DNA of 64,000 bases from contig NZ_BOOZ01000015.1 of the NCBI RefSeq assembly GCF_016863495.1, positions 124,001 to 188,000 of the forward strand, written 5' to 3'. This DNA comes from Micromonospora andamanensis (GTDB lineage Bacteria; Actinomycetota; Actinomycetes; Mycobacteriales; Micromonosporaceae). Both the position numbers and the translations under genes were made by a program. Under the pieces are notes generated by a model. The model was given only the letters and a program-made list of their open reading frames with translations. It searched no databases and was not told where the DNA came from. Numbering within the stretch: the first letter of the stretch is position 1; the number at the start of each line of letters is the position of its first letter. Below, piece after piece: positions 46,542-55,173 of the stretch.

Positions 46542-47672
46542 CTACTCCTCCGGATGGCTGTTCGACCGTGGTCGGGGCGGGTACCGGCGCTCCACCAGGT
46601 GTTCGTCGTCGAAGTGGCGGACGGCCCGGCCGATCGCGGCCGCGATGACGGTGAGCGGATCGTCGGCGGCGGCCATGATGCGGGGTCGGGCGACGGGTCG
46701 GGCCTGCCGGATGCCCCGCCCGCCCTCCTCCGGCGCACGGACCGGCTCGTCCCCGGCCGGCACGATCAACGGCTGCACCCAGGCGGGCAGCCCGTCCAGC
46801 AGGTGCCGCAGGTCCGCCCCGGTCTCCGCGTCGACCCACGCTCGTTCCTCGACAAGCAACACCGCAGGCCGCCGCCCCAGCTGGTCGTACCCGGCGCTGA
46901 GCTCGACCAGTTGCACGTCGAACCTGGCCCGGTTGACGCCCCCGGCCACCTGCGCCGCGACCGCGCGCAGTCGATCGGGATGCTCCGACGACGCCGCAGC
47001 CTGAACACTGTCGACCGGATCGGGCACCGCGGGCGCGGCAAGTGTCGCGACCACGAACGCCGGCCTCGCCTCCCGTGGGCGGGGTGGCGGCCAGTGGGTG
47101 CCCGGCGGGCCGCCCCGCCCTTCGGCCAGCTCGACGATCGAGTCACCCAGGTACGCCAGGACCCGCTCGTAGGCGTCCCGCTCACCCCGGCGGCGGCTCA
47201 GCGCGATGAGCCCGGTCTCGGCGTACTGCGGCACGTCCGGAATCGGGGTGACCGCGGCCCGGCCGGCCGCCCCCGGCGTCACCTCCCACAACACCGGCAA
47301 CAGGCGCTGCCCGGGCAGGCGGGAGTGCAGCGTCGCCGGCTGGCGGAGAAACACCGACCGTTCCGCGGCGGCGACCTCGTCGGTGTCGTAGCTCTCCGAA
47401 CGCAACGCGACGAACACCGCGACCGTGGCCAGCGCCCGCTCGATGCCCGCCGCCGATCTGGTCGAGGGGTCGCCGCAGGGTCGGAACATGCCGGTACGCC
47501 AGTGTGGTCGCTCCCTCGGCAGCTCACCGACAACCCGGGCCAGGTCCTCGAACACCGCCCGCTCGTAGTAGTCGAGTTCGGCGGTACGGTCGACAGTGGG
47601 CGGATGCGCGTGGCTGAGGAAGAAATAGCAGGGCGGCTGCCCGGTGGGCGACTGTGTCTCGTCTGGCGTCAT
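46542..47672 (-). CDS. fxsC: FxsC: TIR-like protein
   Basis: The 376-residue product starts with a TIR-like domain (YFFLSHAHPP near residue 15, then FRPCGDP, SYDTDEVAAAERSVFL and the LLPVLWE strand). It continues through a basic, proline-rich linker into the FxsC C-terminal domain (RFDVQLVELSAGYDQLGRRPAVLLVE). TIR-like domains in bacteria bind or cleave NAD or mediate protein contacts; a catalytic glutamate cannot be fixed from sequence alone. It lies between the acetyltransferase (102-base gap) and fxsT in the same operon. Confidence 0.9.
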   Translation of the reverse strand: MTPDETQSPTGQPPCYFFLSHAHPPTVDRTAELDYYERAVFEDLARVVGELPRERPHWRTGMFRPCGDPSTRSAAGIERALATVAVFVALRSESYDTDEVAAAERSVFLRQPATLHSRLPGQRLLPVLWEVTPGAAGRAAVTPIPDVPQYAETGLIALSRRRGERDAYERVLAYLGDSIVELAEGRGGPPGTHWPPPRPREARPAFVVATLAAPAVPDPVDSVQAAASSEHPDRLRAVAAQVAGGVNRARFDVQLVELSAGYDQLGRRPAVLLVEERAWVDAETGADLRHLLDGLPAWVQPLIVPAGDEPVRAPEEGGRGIRQARPVARPRIMAAADDPLTVIAAAIGRAVRHFDDEHLVERRYPPRPRSNSHPEE

Positions 47673-47774
47673 CGAGGTCGCTCCCGAGTGGGAGCGGCTG
47701 AGCCGGGTCGCACCGCCACTCCCCCAACCGTCTGCGCGTCAGGCGAGCATCACGATACGTGAAAGGACCAACAC

Positions 47775-48581
47775 TCACCAGCAGCGGCGGTGACGGACCA
47801 TCCAGCCGACCGCGAAGTCGACAGCGTGGCGTACCGGCATGCTTCGCGCGACGGCGCCGCCGACCCGACCGTGGACCACCACCGGCTCGGGTGCCTGCTC
47901 CAGCGCCTGACCGAGCCGGTCGAAGTCGCTGTCGTCGAGGTCGAGACCGGTGAAGTCCATCCGCACCCGGCTGTCGCCGTCGCGGACGAAGCAGCAGTAG
48001 GGGCGGGTCCGCCGGTCCGGCAGCCGGTACTCGGCGAGGTGATAGGCGGTGCAGACCCGATGGTCCACGCCCAACAGCAGCACCGTCGCGTCCGCGTCGT
48101 ACAGCGCGCCCAGTGGGGACCGGTCCCCCAGATGGCAGTCGAGGTCGTGGACCCGCATCAGCTCGGCCGCGCCGTGGCCGACAGCGGCGAAGGAGGTCTG
48201 CGGATGTCGGCTACGGACAGCGGCCGGGCTCTGCCGGACCTGTTCGGCGAGCACCCCCATCCCCCTCGACGGGGTGATGGCCGGGTCGAACGCCTCGATC
48301 CGGTCGATGTGCCGAGCCACCTCGGTCGGCGTGAGCCCGGTGGTCGCCGCCCGGAACTCGGGACTGGACGTCGAGTTGTACGCCGTCTGCGCCGGTACCA
48401 CCACCGCGGCCCGCCCGACCACCCGACGCAGCGCGGCGAGCAGTGCCGCCGCGCCGCCGTCGACCGGACCGACCGCTCGCATCGACGCGTGCACCAGCAC
48501 CGCTCGCCTCGGGGCGAGTCCCATCGCCGCGAACTGGTCGCACAGCTGTCGGGTCGAGGCCACCGTCGCGGTACCGGTCAT
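47775..48581 (-). CDS. AAC(3)-family N-acetyltransferase of the fxs operon
   Basis: The 268-residue protein has AAC(3) signatures: VLVHASMRAVG, VVVPAQT, TPSRGMG, HPQTSFAAVGHG and LLLGVDHRVCTAYHLAEY. I set the start at ATG 48581, where it overlaps the fxsB stop (ATGA); the longer open frame upstream is shadow of fxsB. Tight coupling to the radical SAM gene suggests that the acceptor amine belongs to the modified peptide or a molecule handled by the locus rather than a clinical aminoglycoside. It is a diverged paralogue of the protein at 6427-7170. Confidence 0.87.
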   Translation of the reverse strand: MTGTATVASTRQLCDQFAAMGLAPRRAVLVHASMRAVGPVDGGAAALLAALRRVVGRAAVVVPAQTAYNSTSSPEFRAATTGLTPTEVARHIDRIEAFDPAITPSRGMGVLAEQVRQSPAAVRSRHPQTSFAAVGHGAAELMRVHDLDCHLGDRSPLGALYDADATVLLLGVDHRVCTAYHLAEYRLPDRRTRPYCCFVRDGDSRVRMDFTGLDLDDSDFDRLGQALEQAPEPVVVHGRVGGAVARSMPVRHAVDFAVGWMVRHRRCW

Positions 48582-50929
48582 GGCGTCAGCGCCTCCGCTA
48601 GCCGGCGCACGAACCGGTCGCCCGCCGGGGTCAACGCGCCGCAGCCCAGCAGGGCGTCGGCGGCCTGCGCGGTCCACGCCTGGTACTGCCCGTAGCGCTT
48701 GTGCGCCGGGCCGCCCGGGGGCTCCTGCCCCGCTCGCTGCCGCCACATGTCGGTGATCGCGAGGTGCGCGTAGGTGCCCTGGAGCACCCCCTCGACCGGA
48801 CGCGGGTCGGCCCGCCAGCCCACCGCCAACCGGAGGGTGGGGCTCGGCGTGTAGAGGTCACAGAGGTCGAGCAGAGCACCGAGCACGCTGTGCTGGAACT
48901 CATGCGCGATCATCACGGCCATGGCGGGGGCGTCGGCCAGCGCGACGCCTACCGACGCGAACGCCTGCCGCGCGGTGGAGCTGCGCAGCGTACCGGTCGG
49001 ATCGTCGACAAGCGGCACCACCGCCCGCAGCCCGGTCAGCACGGCGGCGGCCTGATGCGGCAGGTCGGTCTCGATGCTCGACCAGGCGGCGGTCAGGACC
49101 TCACCCCAGCGGGCCAGGGTCGGCGCGTCGGGCCGCTCCGCCGCCTTCCAGTCGTGGCAGTCGCGGTGGGGATCGAGATCCTCGAACAGGATCGTCGAGC
49201 CACCGAAGTCGAGCCGGCGGTTGGCCTGCCACCGCCCGCCCGTCACCTGCGGCACGCTGGCGTCGAGGTTCCCGTCGAAGGACACCCGGGTCGTGCCGGC
49301 GGCGTGGCGGATGCGCCACGTTCCGGGCTCGACGGTCAGCACGGCCGTAGCGGTGACCGGTTCGGCGACCGTGACCGCGCCGAGCGACGGGAGGTGCAGC
49401 ACCCCGGACCGGATCGGCACGTCGAGTTCGACGCTGACACCGGCACGCACCGCAGCCGCCGCGGCGACGCAGGACAGGTGGTCACCAGCCGTCTGGTCGG
49501 TGCCGAGCTGTCGCCGCGCGTCGACGGCCCAGACCCGCACGTACGGATGTCGCAGCGTCTCCTCAACGGCGTCGGGAGCGTCCCGGTCGAGCCGGACCAG
49601 CGCGTCCCACCCGGTCCGCCCGGTCGCCGGTGCACCGTCGGCCACCTCGACGAGCATCGCTCGGGTGATGGCGAGCTGGGATTCGGCGAGGAAGCGGAGC
49701 GCGTCCGCGTCGGTACGGCCGGCGGCGATCCGGTCCAACAGCCCGTCGGGCAGGTCCGTGCCGTCCTGATCGACGGGCTCGGTGGCGGCGACAGGTCCGC
49801 CTCGCTCTCGTGCGCTCAGAGACACGATCAGCTCCTTGAGGTCGGCGCAGTAGGCCGACGGGTTGTCGAAGCCGGTGCCCTCGCGGTACCTGTGGGCGAA
49901 CAGCCCACCGCCACACTGGGTCACCACCGGGCAGGCTCGGCACTGGGCCGCGAGCCCGGCCAGTCCGGTCTGCCGGAGCGCGATCTCGGGCAGTCTCGAC
50001 ACCTCGTCGACGGTGTGCGTGAACACGCTGAGACCGGTGGCCGCAGCTCCGTCGTACGCGGTTTTCAACGAGTCGACCTGCTCCCAGGTGCCGTCGGTCT
50101 CGACGACCACCAGGTCCGCCGGGTCGAGGCCGACCCACTCGCTGCCGCTGTGGCCCCCCGCCGCCGTGGAGTACAGCGAGTCGAACAACCGGATCGGCAT
50201 GGGCCGGCCGTCGGCCGACCAGCGGTCGTGCACCGCCAGCAACCAGTCCGCGTACGGTGTGGCGCGCCCGGCCGGCCGGTACGGCGGGTTCGCCCAGGTC
50301 GCGTGCGGCAACAGCAGGTCGAGTCGGGGTGGCCGGACGGCCCGCAGCGCCTCGTAGACGGCGATCGGGTCGTTGCGGAGATCCACGGTGCAGAGCACGC
50401 CGGCGAAGAGCCGCCGGTAGGCCGGCCGGTTCAGCAGCCCGATGGCCCGCAGCACCTGTGGGTGACTGCTGGCGCCGGTGGCGAAGCGCCGGTGCCTGTC
50501 GTTGGCGGCCCGGTCACCGTCGAGCGACACCCCGACCTGGACGTCGTACTCCGCGAACAGGTCACAGTACGGCTCGGACAGCCGGATCCCGTTGGACTGC
50601 ATCCGCAGGTCGAGGCGGCTGACCGGCTCGATCCGTCGGCGTAGCGCCGCCAGCACCTGCCGCATGCGGTCAAGCCCCAGCAGCAGCGGCTCACCGCCGT
50701 GCAGGACGACGCTGACCCGCCGCAGACGGTGGGCCGCGGCGTGCTCGGCGATCCGGTCGGCGACCGCTGCCACCGTGCGGGCGTCCATCACCATCGGACG
50801 ACCGCGCCAGCTCTGGTCGGCGTGCTCGTAGACGTAGCAGTGGTCGCAGGCCAGATCACACCGGCTGTGGACCTTCAGCACGTACTGGCTGATCGGCCAG
50901 GCCGTCCCCGGTGACCCGCTGGTCGGCAC
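48578..50929 (-). CDS. fxsB: FxsB: cyclophane-forming radical SAM/SPASM maturase with HExxH domain
   Basis: The 783-residue enzyme starts with the radical SAM motif CxxxCxxC (C24, C28, C31 in SRCDLACDHCYVY), followed by the FxsB-type catalytic barrel. A SPASM-like cluster region has CRACPVVTQCGGG and a later YC. The C-terminal third contains HEFQH at 676-680, the HExxH domain found fused to FxsB proteins and linked in databases to peptide beta-hydroxylases. FxsB homologues crosslink the Phe ring to the third residue in F-x-(S/N) motifs to make three-residue cyclophanes. The GTG start is 12 bases after fxsA. Confidence 0.93.
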   Translation of the reverse strand: MPTSGSPGTAWPISQYVLKVHSRCDLACDHCYVYEHADQSWRGRPMVMDARTVAAVADRIAEHAAAHRLRRVSVVLHGGEPLLLGLDRMRQVLAALRRRIEPVSRLDLRMQSNGIRLSEPYCDLFAEYDVQVGVSLDGDRAANDRHRRFATGASSHPQVLRAIGLLNRPAYRRLFAGVLCTVDLRNDPIAVYEALRAVRPPRLDLLLPHATWANPPYRPAGRATPYADWLLAVHDRWSADGRPMPIRLFDSLYSTAAGGHSGSEWVGLDPADLVVVETDGTWEQVDSLKTAYDGAAATGLSVFTHTVDEVSRLPEIALRQTGLAGLAAQCRACPVVTQCGGGLFAHRYREGTGFDNPSAYCADLKELIVSLSARERGGPVAATEPVDQDGTDLPDGLLDRIAAGRTDADALRFLAESQLAITRAMLVEVADGAPATGRTGWDALVRLDRDAPDAVEETLRHPYVRVWAVDARRQLGTDQTAGDHLSCVAAAAAVRAGVSVELDVPIRSGVLHLPSLGAVTVAEPVTATAVLTVEPGTWRIRHAAGTTRVSFDGNLDASVPQVTGGRWQANRRLDFGGSTILFEDLDPHRDCHDWKAAERPDAPTLARWGEVLTAAWSSIETDLPHQAAAVLTGLRAVVPLVDDPTGTLRSSTARQAFASVGVALADAPAMAVMIAHEFQHSVLGALLDLCDLYTPSPTLRLAVGWRADPRPVEGVLQGTYAHLAITDMWRQRAGQEPPGGPAHKRYGQYQAWTAQAADALLGCGALTPAGDRFVRRLAEALTP

Positions 50930-50941
50930 GACGACCGGGGC

Positions 50942-51118
50942 CTAGGCGACAGATCCGAACCGGGCAACCTCCACGCCGCCCTCGGCGTCGTCGCGATGAC
51001 GCATGACCGTACGGGTCACGTCCACCGCCCGGGCCACCGGGATCTCACCCAACGGCCGGCGTCGCAGCTCAGCAAGCCGCTCGGCCATGCTGACGTGCTG
51101 GTTCTCGATTATCTTCAC
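50942..51118 (-). CDS. fxsA: FxsA: FxSxx-COOH precursor peptide
   Basis: This 58-residue frame ends in F-G-S-V-A followed by TAG, an exact FxSxx carboxy-terminus. The leader part reads MAERLAELRRRPLGEIPVARAVD and VTRTVMRHRDD, matching the FxsA plan of a conserved helical leader with a PL-E motif. I chose the GTG at 51118. An ATG at 51088 would give a 48-residue form. A 12-codon frame (ATG 51153) upstream ends in a TGA that overlaps this GTG, so coupled translation from a leader is possible. FxsB should act on Phe and Ser of the FGS motif. The gene is too short for most gene finders. Confidence 0.88.
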   Translation of the reverse strand: MKIIENQHVSMAERLAELRRRPLGEIPVARAVDVTRTVMRHRDDAEGGVEVARFGSVA

Positions 51119-51332
51119 GGTCTTGATCTTTCTGGGCGGAGCGTGGGCACCATGATTCAGGTTTGACGTTCTCTCGATTTTTCCGGCAGGAGCGGCACCG
51201 ACGGATGATCACCCCGACGAACGGCGCAGGTCCTTCCCAGCACAGCATGATTCACCGACACCGGGGAAGAACATATCCATTCGGTGGAAATTGCCCAGCC
51301 TGACATGCCGAGATGTCAGCAGCAGGATGGAA
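51119..51332 (-). promoter_or_regulatory. Promoter region of the fxs operon
   Basis: This 214-base gap between the protease-NTPase gene and fxsA is richer in A+T than its surroundings and should hold the fxs promoter. I cannot assign -35/-10 boxes with confidence. The short leader frame at 51115-51153 lies at its fxsA-proximal end. Confidence 0.45.
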
Positions 51333-54300
51333 TCACCAGGAGGCCCCCGGCTCCAGCGGCCGAAGTCTATACAACAACTCGCGTCCGCTCCGGCTCAGTC
51401 TGCCCGAGTGTTCGAACGGTTCGAGCGCCTCCCGCGCCTCGGTCCGCACCGCCGCTCGCGCCGGCTCCGCGAGCACCCGGCTGACCAGCAGCAACGACTG
51501 TGCCAGCTCCTCGGCCAGCTCGACGTTCGCCGGTTCCCTGGCCCGCAGTTCGCGGCGTACGTGCGTCGCCGCGCTGAGCAGCGTCTCCGCGTTGCCGGAA
51601 CGAGGTCGGGTGGCACCGCTGAGGGCGAGTTCACCGAGCCGCTCGTAGAAGGACGCCAGGTGCCTGGCGAAGTGGATGCTTCCCGGTTCGGCGGCGAGCA
51701 TCCGCTCGGCGCGGGTGCGACCGAGCCGGTAGTACCGTTCCGCCCCTTCGCCGTCGCCGCGCCCGGCGGCGAGCACGCCGAGTCCGGTGTAGAAGAACAA
51801 CGCGTCGCGGACGAACGTGGCGTTGCGGGGCTCGACCGCGAGCAGGTCCTCGGCGACCCCGAGCCCCAGCTGATAGTGCCGCTCAGCGTCGGCCGGCTGC
51901 CCCTCCTGGACGGCCAGATCACCGAGTCCGCCGTGGCAGACCAGCAGATCATGGGAGAACTCGGTGTTGCTGGGTTGCACATCGCGCAGCCGGCGCCGGA
52001 TGTCCAGCGCCAGTTCGTAGCGCCGCCGAGCCTCCGCGAACCGCATCGCCTTCGCCGCGAGATCACCCAGGCGCTCGTAGGAGACCGACAGGTCACGGGC
52101 GAACGTGACGTTGTCGGGGTCGTCGCCCGACAACCGCTCCCGTAGGCCGTGGCCCCGCTCGTACAGCAGCCGCGCCTCCGTGGGATCGCCGCTCTCCAGC
52201 GCGAGATCACCGAGCACGTCGTAGGAGATGGAAAGATCCCGGGCGAACGTCGAGTTCGTCGGCTCCAGCGCGTACAGACGCTCCCGCATGGCCAGCACCT
52301 GCCGGTACAACGCCTCCGCCCGCACCGGGTCACCCGCCTCGCGGATCGCGTCGGCGAGTCGTTGCCGGGACACCGCCAGGTCCCGGGCGTAGGTGCTGTC
52401 CCCGGGATGCGCCTTGTGCAGCCGCTCCCGGATGGCCAGGCCCTTCTCGTACAGTCCACGCGCGAGTTCCGGCTGCCCCAGCCAGGCCGCCAACCGCCCC
52501 AGCTTGTTGTAGGAGATCGACAGTTCACGGGCGAGGTGGTCGTCGTCGGGGCGTGCCCAGGAGAGCCGCTCGCGGATGCCCAACGCCCGGGTGTAGAGCG
52601 CCTCGGCGCGTTCGCTCTGCCCGGAATCCCGGGCCAGGTCACCGATCCTGTTGTACGAGGTGGACAGTTCGATCATGCCGGTGTCGCCGCCCGGTCCGGC
52701 TCGCGCCGCCGCCTCCACCTGCGCCTCCACCCCGCCGGCGAGCAGCCGTTGCAGACCGATCGGAAGGTCGAGGGTGCCCGGCCGGTCGTCACCGCCGTAC
52801 GCCCGGGCCTCCGCCCGGTCGGCGAGGCGGGTGTGCCTGTCGAACAGCGCCGCGGCCACCGGCACGGCGGCTACCGGGTCGCTGGCCGCCAACCGGACCA
52901 GCAGATCGAGGCTACGGGCGACCTGCCCGTCGTCGGCCAGGTCGAACACCGCCGCGAGCAGCCCGCGTCCACCGTCGCGCTGGTGGGCGAGGGTCTCGGC
53001 GACAAGCGCCTCGCCGAGCAGGTCCGGGCGGACCGGGTTGATCCGCAGCGGCCCGGCGTACAGGTCGGCGAGCCAGAGCAGGGTCTCGCCCCGCAGGGCG
53101 GCCCGGCGGTCACCGCGCAGCTCGGGCAGGATCTGGAGCAGGTCGTCGGCCTGGTCGTCGTCCTCGGCACCGGCGAGGCTGGCCAGGGCCACCGCCGCCC
53201 GGCGGGTCCGTTCACCCAGGGCCGCCGGTGCCTGCCCGTTCCAGTGGCGCGCCTCATGGTCGAGCGCCCGGTCGACGGGCGGCCGGTCACGCACCGCGTC
53301 CTGGTCGGACAGAGCCCTGTCGAACGCCTCCAGCAACACTTCCAGCGGCACCTCGTACCGCTTACCGCCGAGCGGCGGCACCTGAGGCGTCGGCGGCGAC
53401 TTCTCGCCGAACCAGGCACGCCGGAACGCCCTGAACGACGCCCCGTAGAGGTCACGGCGCTCGGCAAGCGGTAGACCACGGATCGCGATGGGGTCGCCGC
53501 TCCCGCTGAGGATCGTCCGGAGTGCCGGCTCGGCCCCCTTACCCAGTTCCCGGACGATGTCCGCATTGCCCGCCTCACCACGGGCCGTCGTCCTGGTCAA
53601 CAGCACGACCCGCACCGGCGCGAGCTGACTGGCGTTGCGTCGCAGCTTGTCGAGCAGCGTCCGCAGCGTGTCGACAGCGATCGCCTCGACATAGTCGATC
53701 ACGATCAGCCGGGGCAGCGGCAGCCCGGCGACCTCCTGAACCGCGCTGTGCAGGGCGGTCAGCTCGGTCCACCGTACGACCAGCCAGCCCCGCCGATCCA
53801 TGGCCCGGCACAGTTCGATGGCGTGCCGGGTCTTGCCGGCACCCCCGACACCGGCGAAGCGCCACACCTCCATCGGGGTGGGGCGCTCGCACCACCGTAC
53901 GGCGTGCGCCAGATCCTCGTCGCGCAGCCGGTACGGCACCACCCGCGCGTCGGCGAGCAGCATCTCGGCCGGCAGCGAGCCGGGCATCCGGACGAACCCC
54001 TCCCAGTTCGGCCGCAGTTCCGCCGCCACTGGCACCGGTACCACCGCGTGCCACGTCCGGCGGTCGGCCAGGACCGCCTGCGCGCCGAGCCGCAGCAACT
54101 CGTGCCCGTGGGTCACCAGCGACTCGGGCACACCGGGCAGCTCGCCGAGCAACGCCGAGATCGGTGCGGCCCAGCCGCCCAGGTCGCTGTCGCGGTCCCG
54201 GGTGCCGGTCACCACCCCGACCACAGCCCGCCGGGACGGGCACAGCAACGGCGCGCCGGACAGGCCGGGAGCCGCCTGGCCCGCCTTCAGTCGGAAGAAC

Positions 54301-54776
54301 CCGTCGCCGTCGACACCCTCGAAGAGGAACCGCGCGGGAGCGCCCGGCGGCGGGCCGGTCACCTCCCGCGCCGGAAATCCGTAGGCGTGGCAGTCGTCGC
54401 CCAGCGGCTCCCCGTTCGCCGTCCACACGACCGGGTGTCGGTCCACCCACGGCAGCTCCGGCTTCAGGCGCAGCAGTGCGAGATCCGGAAACGGCCACAG
54501 GATCGTGCGTTCCGGCGGGTCGGAGTGGGCGGCCACGGTGGCGCTCACCGCGCCGTCGCCGACGTCGGCGGCGGCGGGCGTCACCCGGACCGACGTCCGG
54601 AAGCGGTGCCGGTGTCCGTCGAACACGACGTGCGCGGCCGTGACCACCCAACCTGGTGCGATGAAGAATCCACTGCCCAGCAGCGTCCCGTCAGGCCCGG
54701 TCACCCGCACCACATGCCGCCGGAGCTGACGGGAGGCTACCGCGCCACCGCCCGGCAGTTGGTCGGACCGGGTCAC
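51333..54776 (-). CDS. Trypsin-like protease fused to STAND NTPase and TPR repeats
   Basis: The 1147-residue protein opens with a trypsin-fold domain (1-220) with triad candidates H49 (VVTAAHV), D98 (PDLALLRL) and S173 (PGLSGAPL). A P-loop NTPase follows with Walker A GVGGAGKT (309-316) and Walker B LPRLIVIDYVEA. Beyond about residue 700 there are at least eight TPR-like units with the recurring pattern FARDLSxSYxxLGDLA..ARxLYERGLxxRERL. This architecture matches predicted NTP-dependent conflict proteins in which a STAND module controls a protease effector. It overlaps the small upstream gene (ATGA), so the pair is co-translated. Confidence 0.87.
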   Translation of the reverse strand: MTRSDQLPGGGAVASRQLRRHVVRVTGPDGTLLGSGFFIAPGWVVTAAHVVFDGHRHRFRTSVRVTPAAADVGDGAVSATVAAHSDPPERTILWPFPDLALLRLKPELPWVDRHPVVWTANGEPLGDDCHAYGFPAREVTGPPPGAPARFLFEGVDGDGFFRLKAGQAAPGLSGAPLLCPSRRAVVGVVTGTRDRDSDLGGWAAPISALLGELPGVPESLVTHGHELLRLGAQAVLADRRTWHAVVPVPVAAELRPNWEGFVRMPGSLPAEMLLADARVVPYRLRDEDLAHAVRWCERPTPMEVWRFAGVGGAGKTRHAIELCRAMDRRGWLVVRWTELTALHSAVQEVAGLPLPRLIVIDYVEAIAVDTLRTLLDKLRRNASQLAPVRVVLLTRTTARGEAGNADIVRELGKGAEPALRTILSGSGDPIAIRGLPLAERRDLYGASFRAFRRAWFGEKSPPTPQVPPLGGKRYEVPLEVLLEAFDRALSDQDAVRDRPPVDRALDHEARHWNGQAPAALGERTRRAAVALASLAGAEDDDQADDLLQILPELRGDRRAALRGETLLWLADLYAGPLRINPVRPDLLGEALVAETLAHQRDGGRGLLAAVFDLADDGQVARSLDLLVRLAASDPVAAVPVAAALFDRHTRLADRAEARAYGGDDRPGTLDLPIGLQRLLAGGVEAQVEAAARAGPGGDTGMIELSTSYNRIGDLARDSGQSERAEALYTRALGIRERLSWARPDDDHLARELSISYNKLGRLAAWLGQPELARGLYEKGLAIRERLHKAHPGDSTYARDLAVSRQRLADAIREAGDPVRAEALYRQVLAMRERLYALEPTNSTFARDLSISYDVLGDLALESGDPTEARLLYERGHGLRERLSGDDPDNVTFARDLSVSYERLGDLAAKAMRFAEARRRYELALDIRRRLRDVQPSNTEFSHDLLVCHGGLGDLAVQEGQPADAERHYQLGLGVAEDLLAVEPRNATFVRDALFFYTGLGVLAAGRGDGEGAERYYRLGRTRAERMLAAEPGSIHFARHLASFYERLGELALSGATRPRSGNAETLLSAATHVRRELRAREPANVELAEELAQSLLLVSRVLAEPARAAVRTEAREALEPFEHSGRLSRSGRELLYRLRPLEPGASW

Positions 54777-55093
54777 GAACCGCCTTTCCAGACCAGAGTG
54801 ATCTTGAAGGTGGCCGCCCCGTCACCCGCCACGATCAGGCCGGTGAGTGGGCCCGCCTTGGCGGTCAGCGACAGGCCGAACTCGACTGTCGCCTCCGCCG
54901 GCTTGGCCCGCTGCCAGGCCCGCGACAGCTCATCGGCGATGACTTCGACAGTCTCGCGGACACCGTCGAAGGAGAGCAGCCTCGACGGTGAGACGTTCTC
55001 CGGCCCGCCGCCGTCCAGTAGCTCCGCGAAGAACACGACCTCTCCGGACCGGATCGGCTCCACATGCGTGCGCCGAGAATGATCAGGTTGCAT
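54773..55093 (-). CDS. Trypsin-co-occurring protein (CU044_2847/Trypco1-like)
   Basis: This 106-residue protein has the pattern of the CU044_2847 family, also called trypsin-co-occurring domain 1: VVFFAELLDGG near the start, a helical VRETVEVIADELSRAWQRAKP block, and the strand pair VEFGLSLTAKAGPLTGLIV plus FKITLVW at the end. ATG 55093 has GAGGGG at good spacing; a longer form from 55150 is less likely. It is coupled to the protease-NTPase gene, as expected from the family name, and probably acts as an adaptor or recognition subunit. Confidence 0.82.
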   Translation of the reverse strand: MQPDHSRRTHVEPIRSGEVVFFAELLDGGGPENVSPSRLLSFDGVRETVEVIADELSRAWQRAKPAEATVEFGLSLTAKAGPLTGLIVAGDGAATFKITLVWKGGS

Positions 55094-55173
55094 GCCGCCA
55101 CCCCTCGGAACAGAAGTCGACTCACCTTGCATGGTGACACGCGCGATCACCCCGATGCCGCCGCGGAAACGGG

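Noticed and set aside
48749..50644. Long plus-strand frames opposite fxsB
   Set aside because: The radical SAM cysteines and HExxH motif on the minus strand fix the coding strand; these frames lack any motif.
51119..51332. A transcription terminator between the protease-NTPase gene and fxsA
   Set aside because: I found no convincing GC-rich stem in this gap, so read-through from the upstream gene cannot be excluded.
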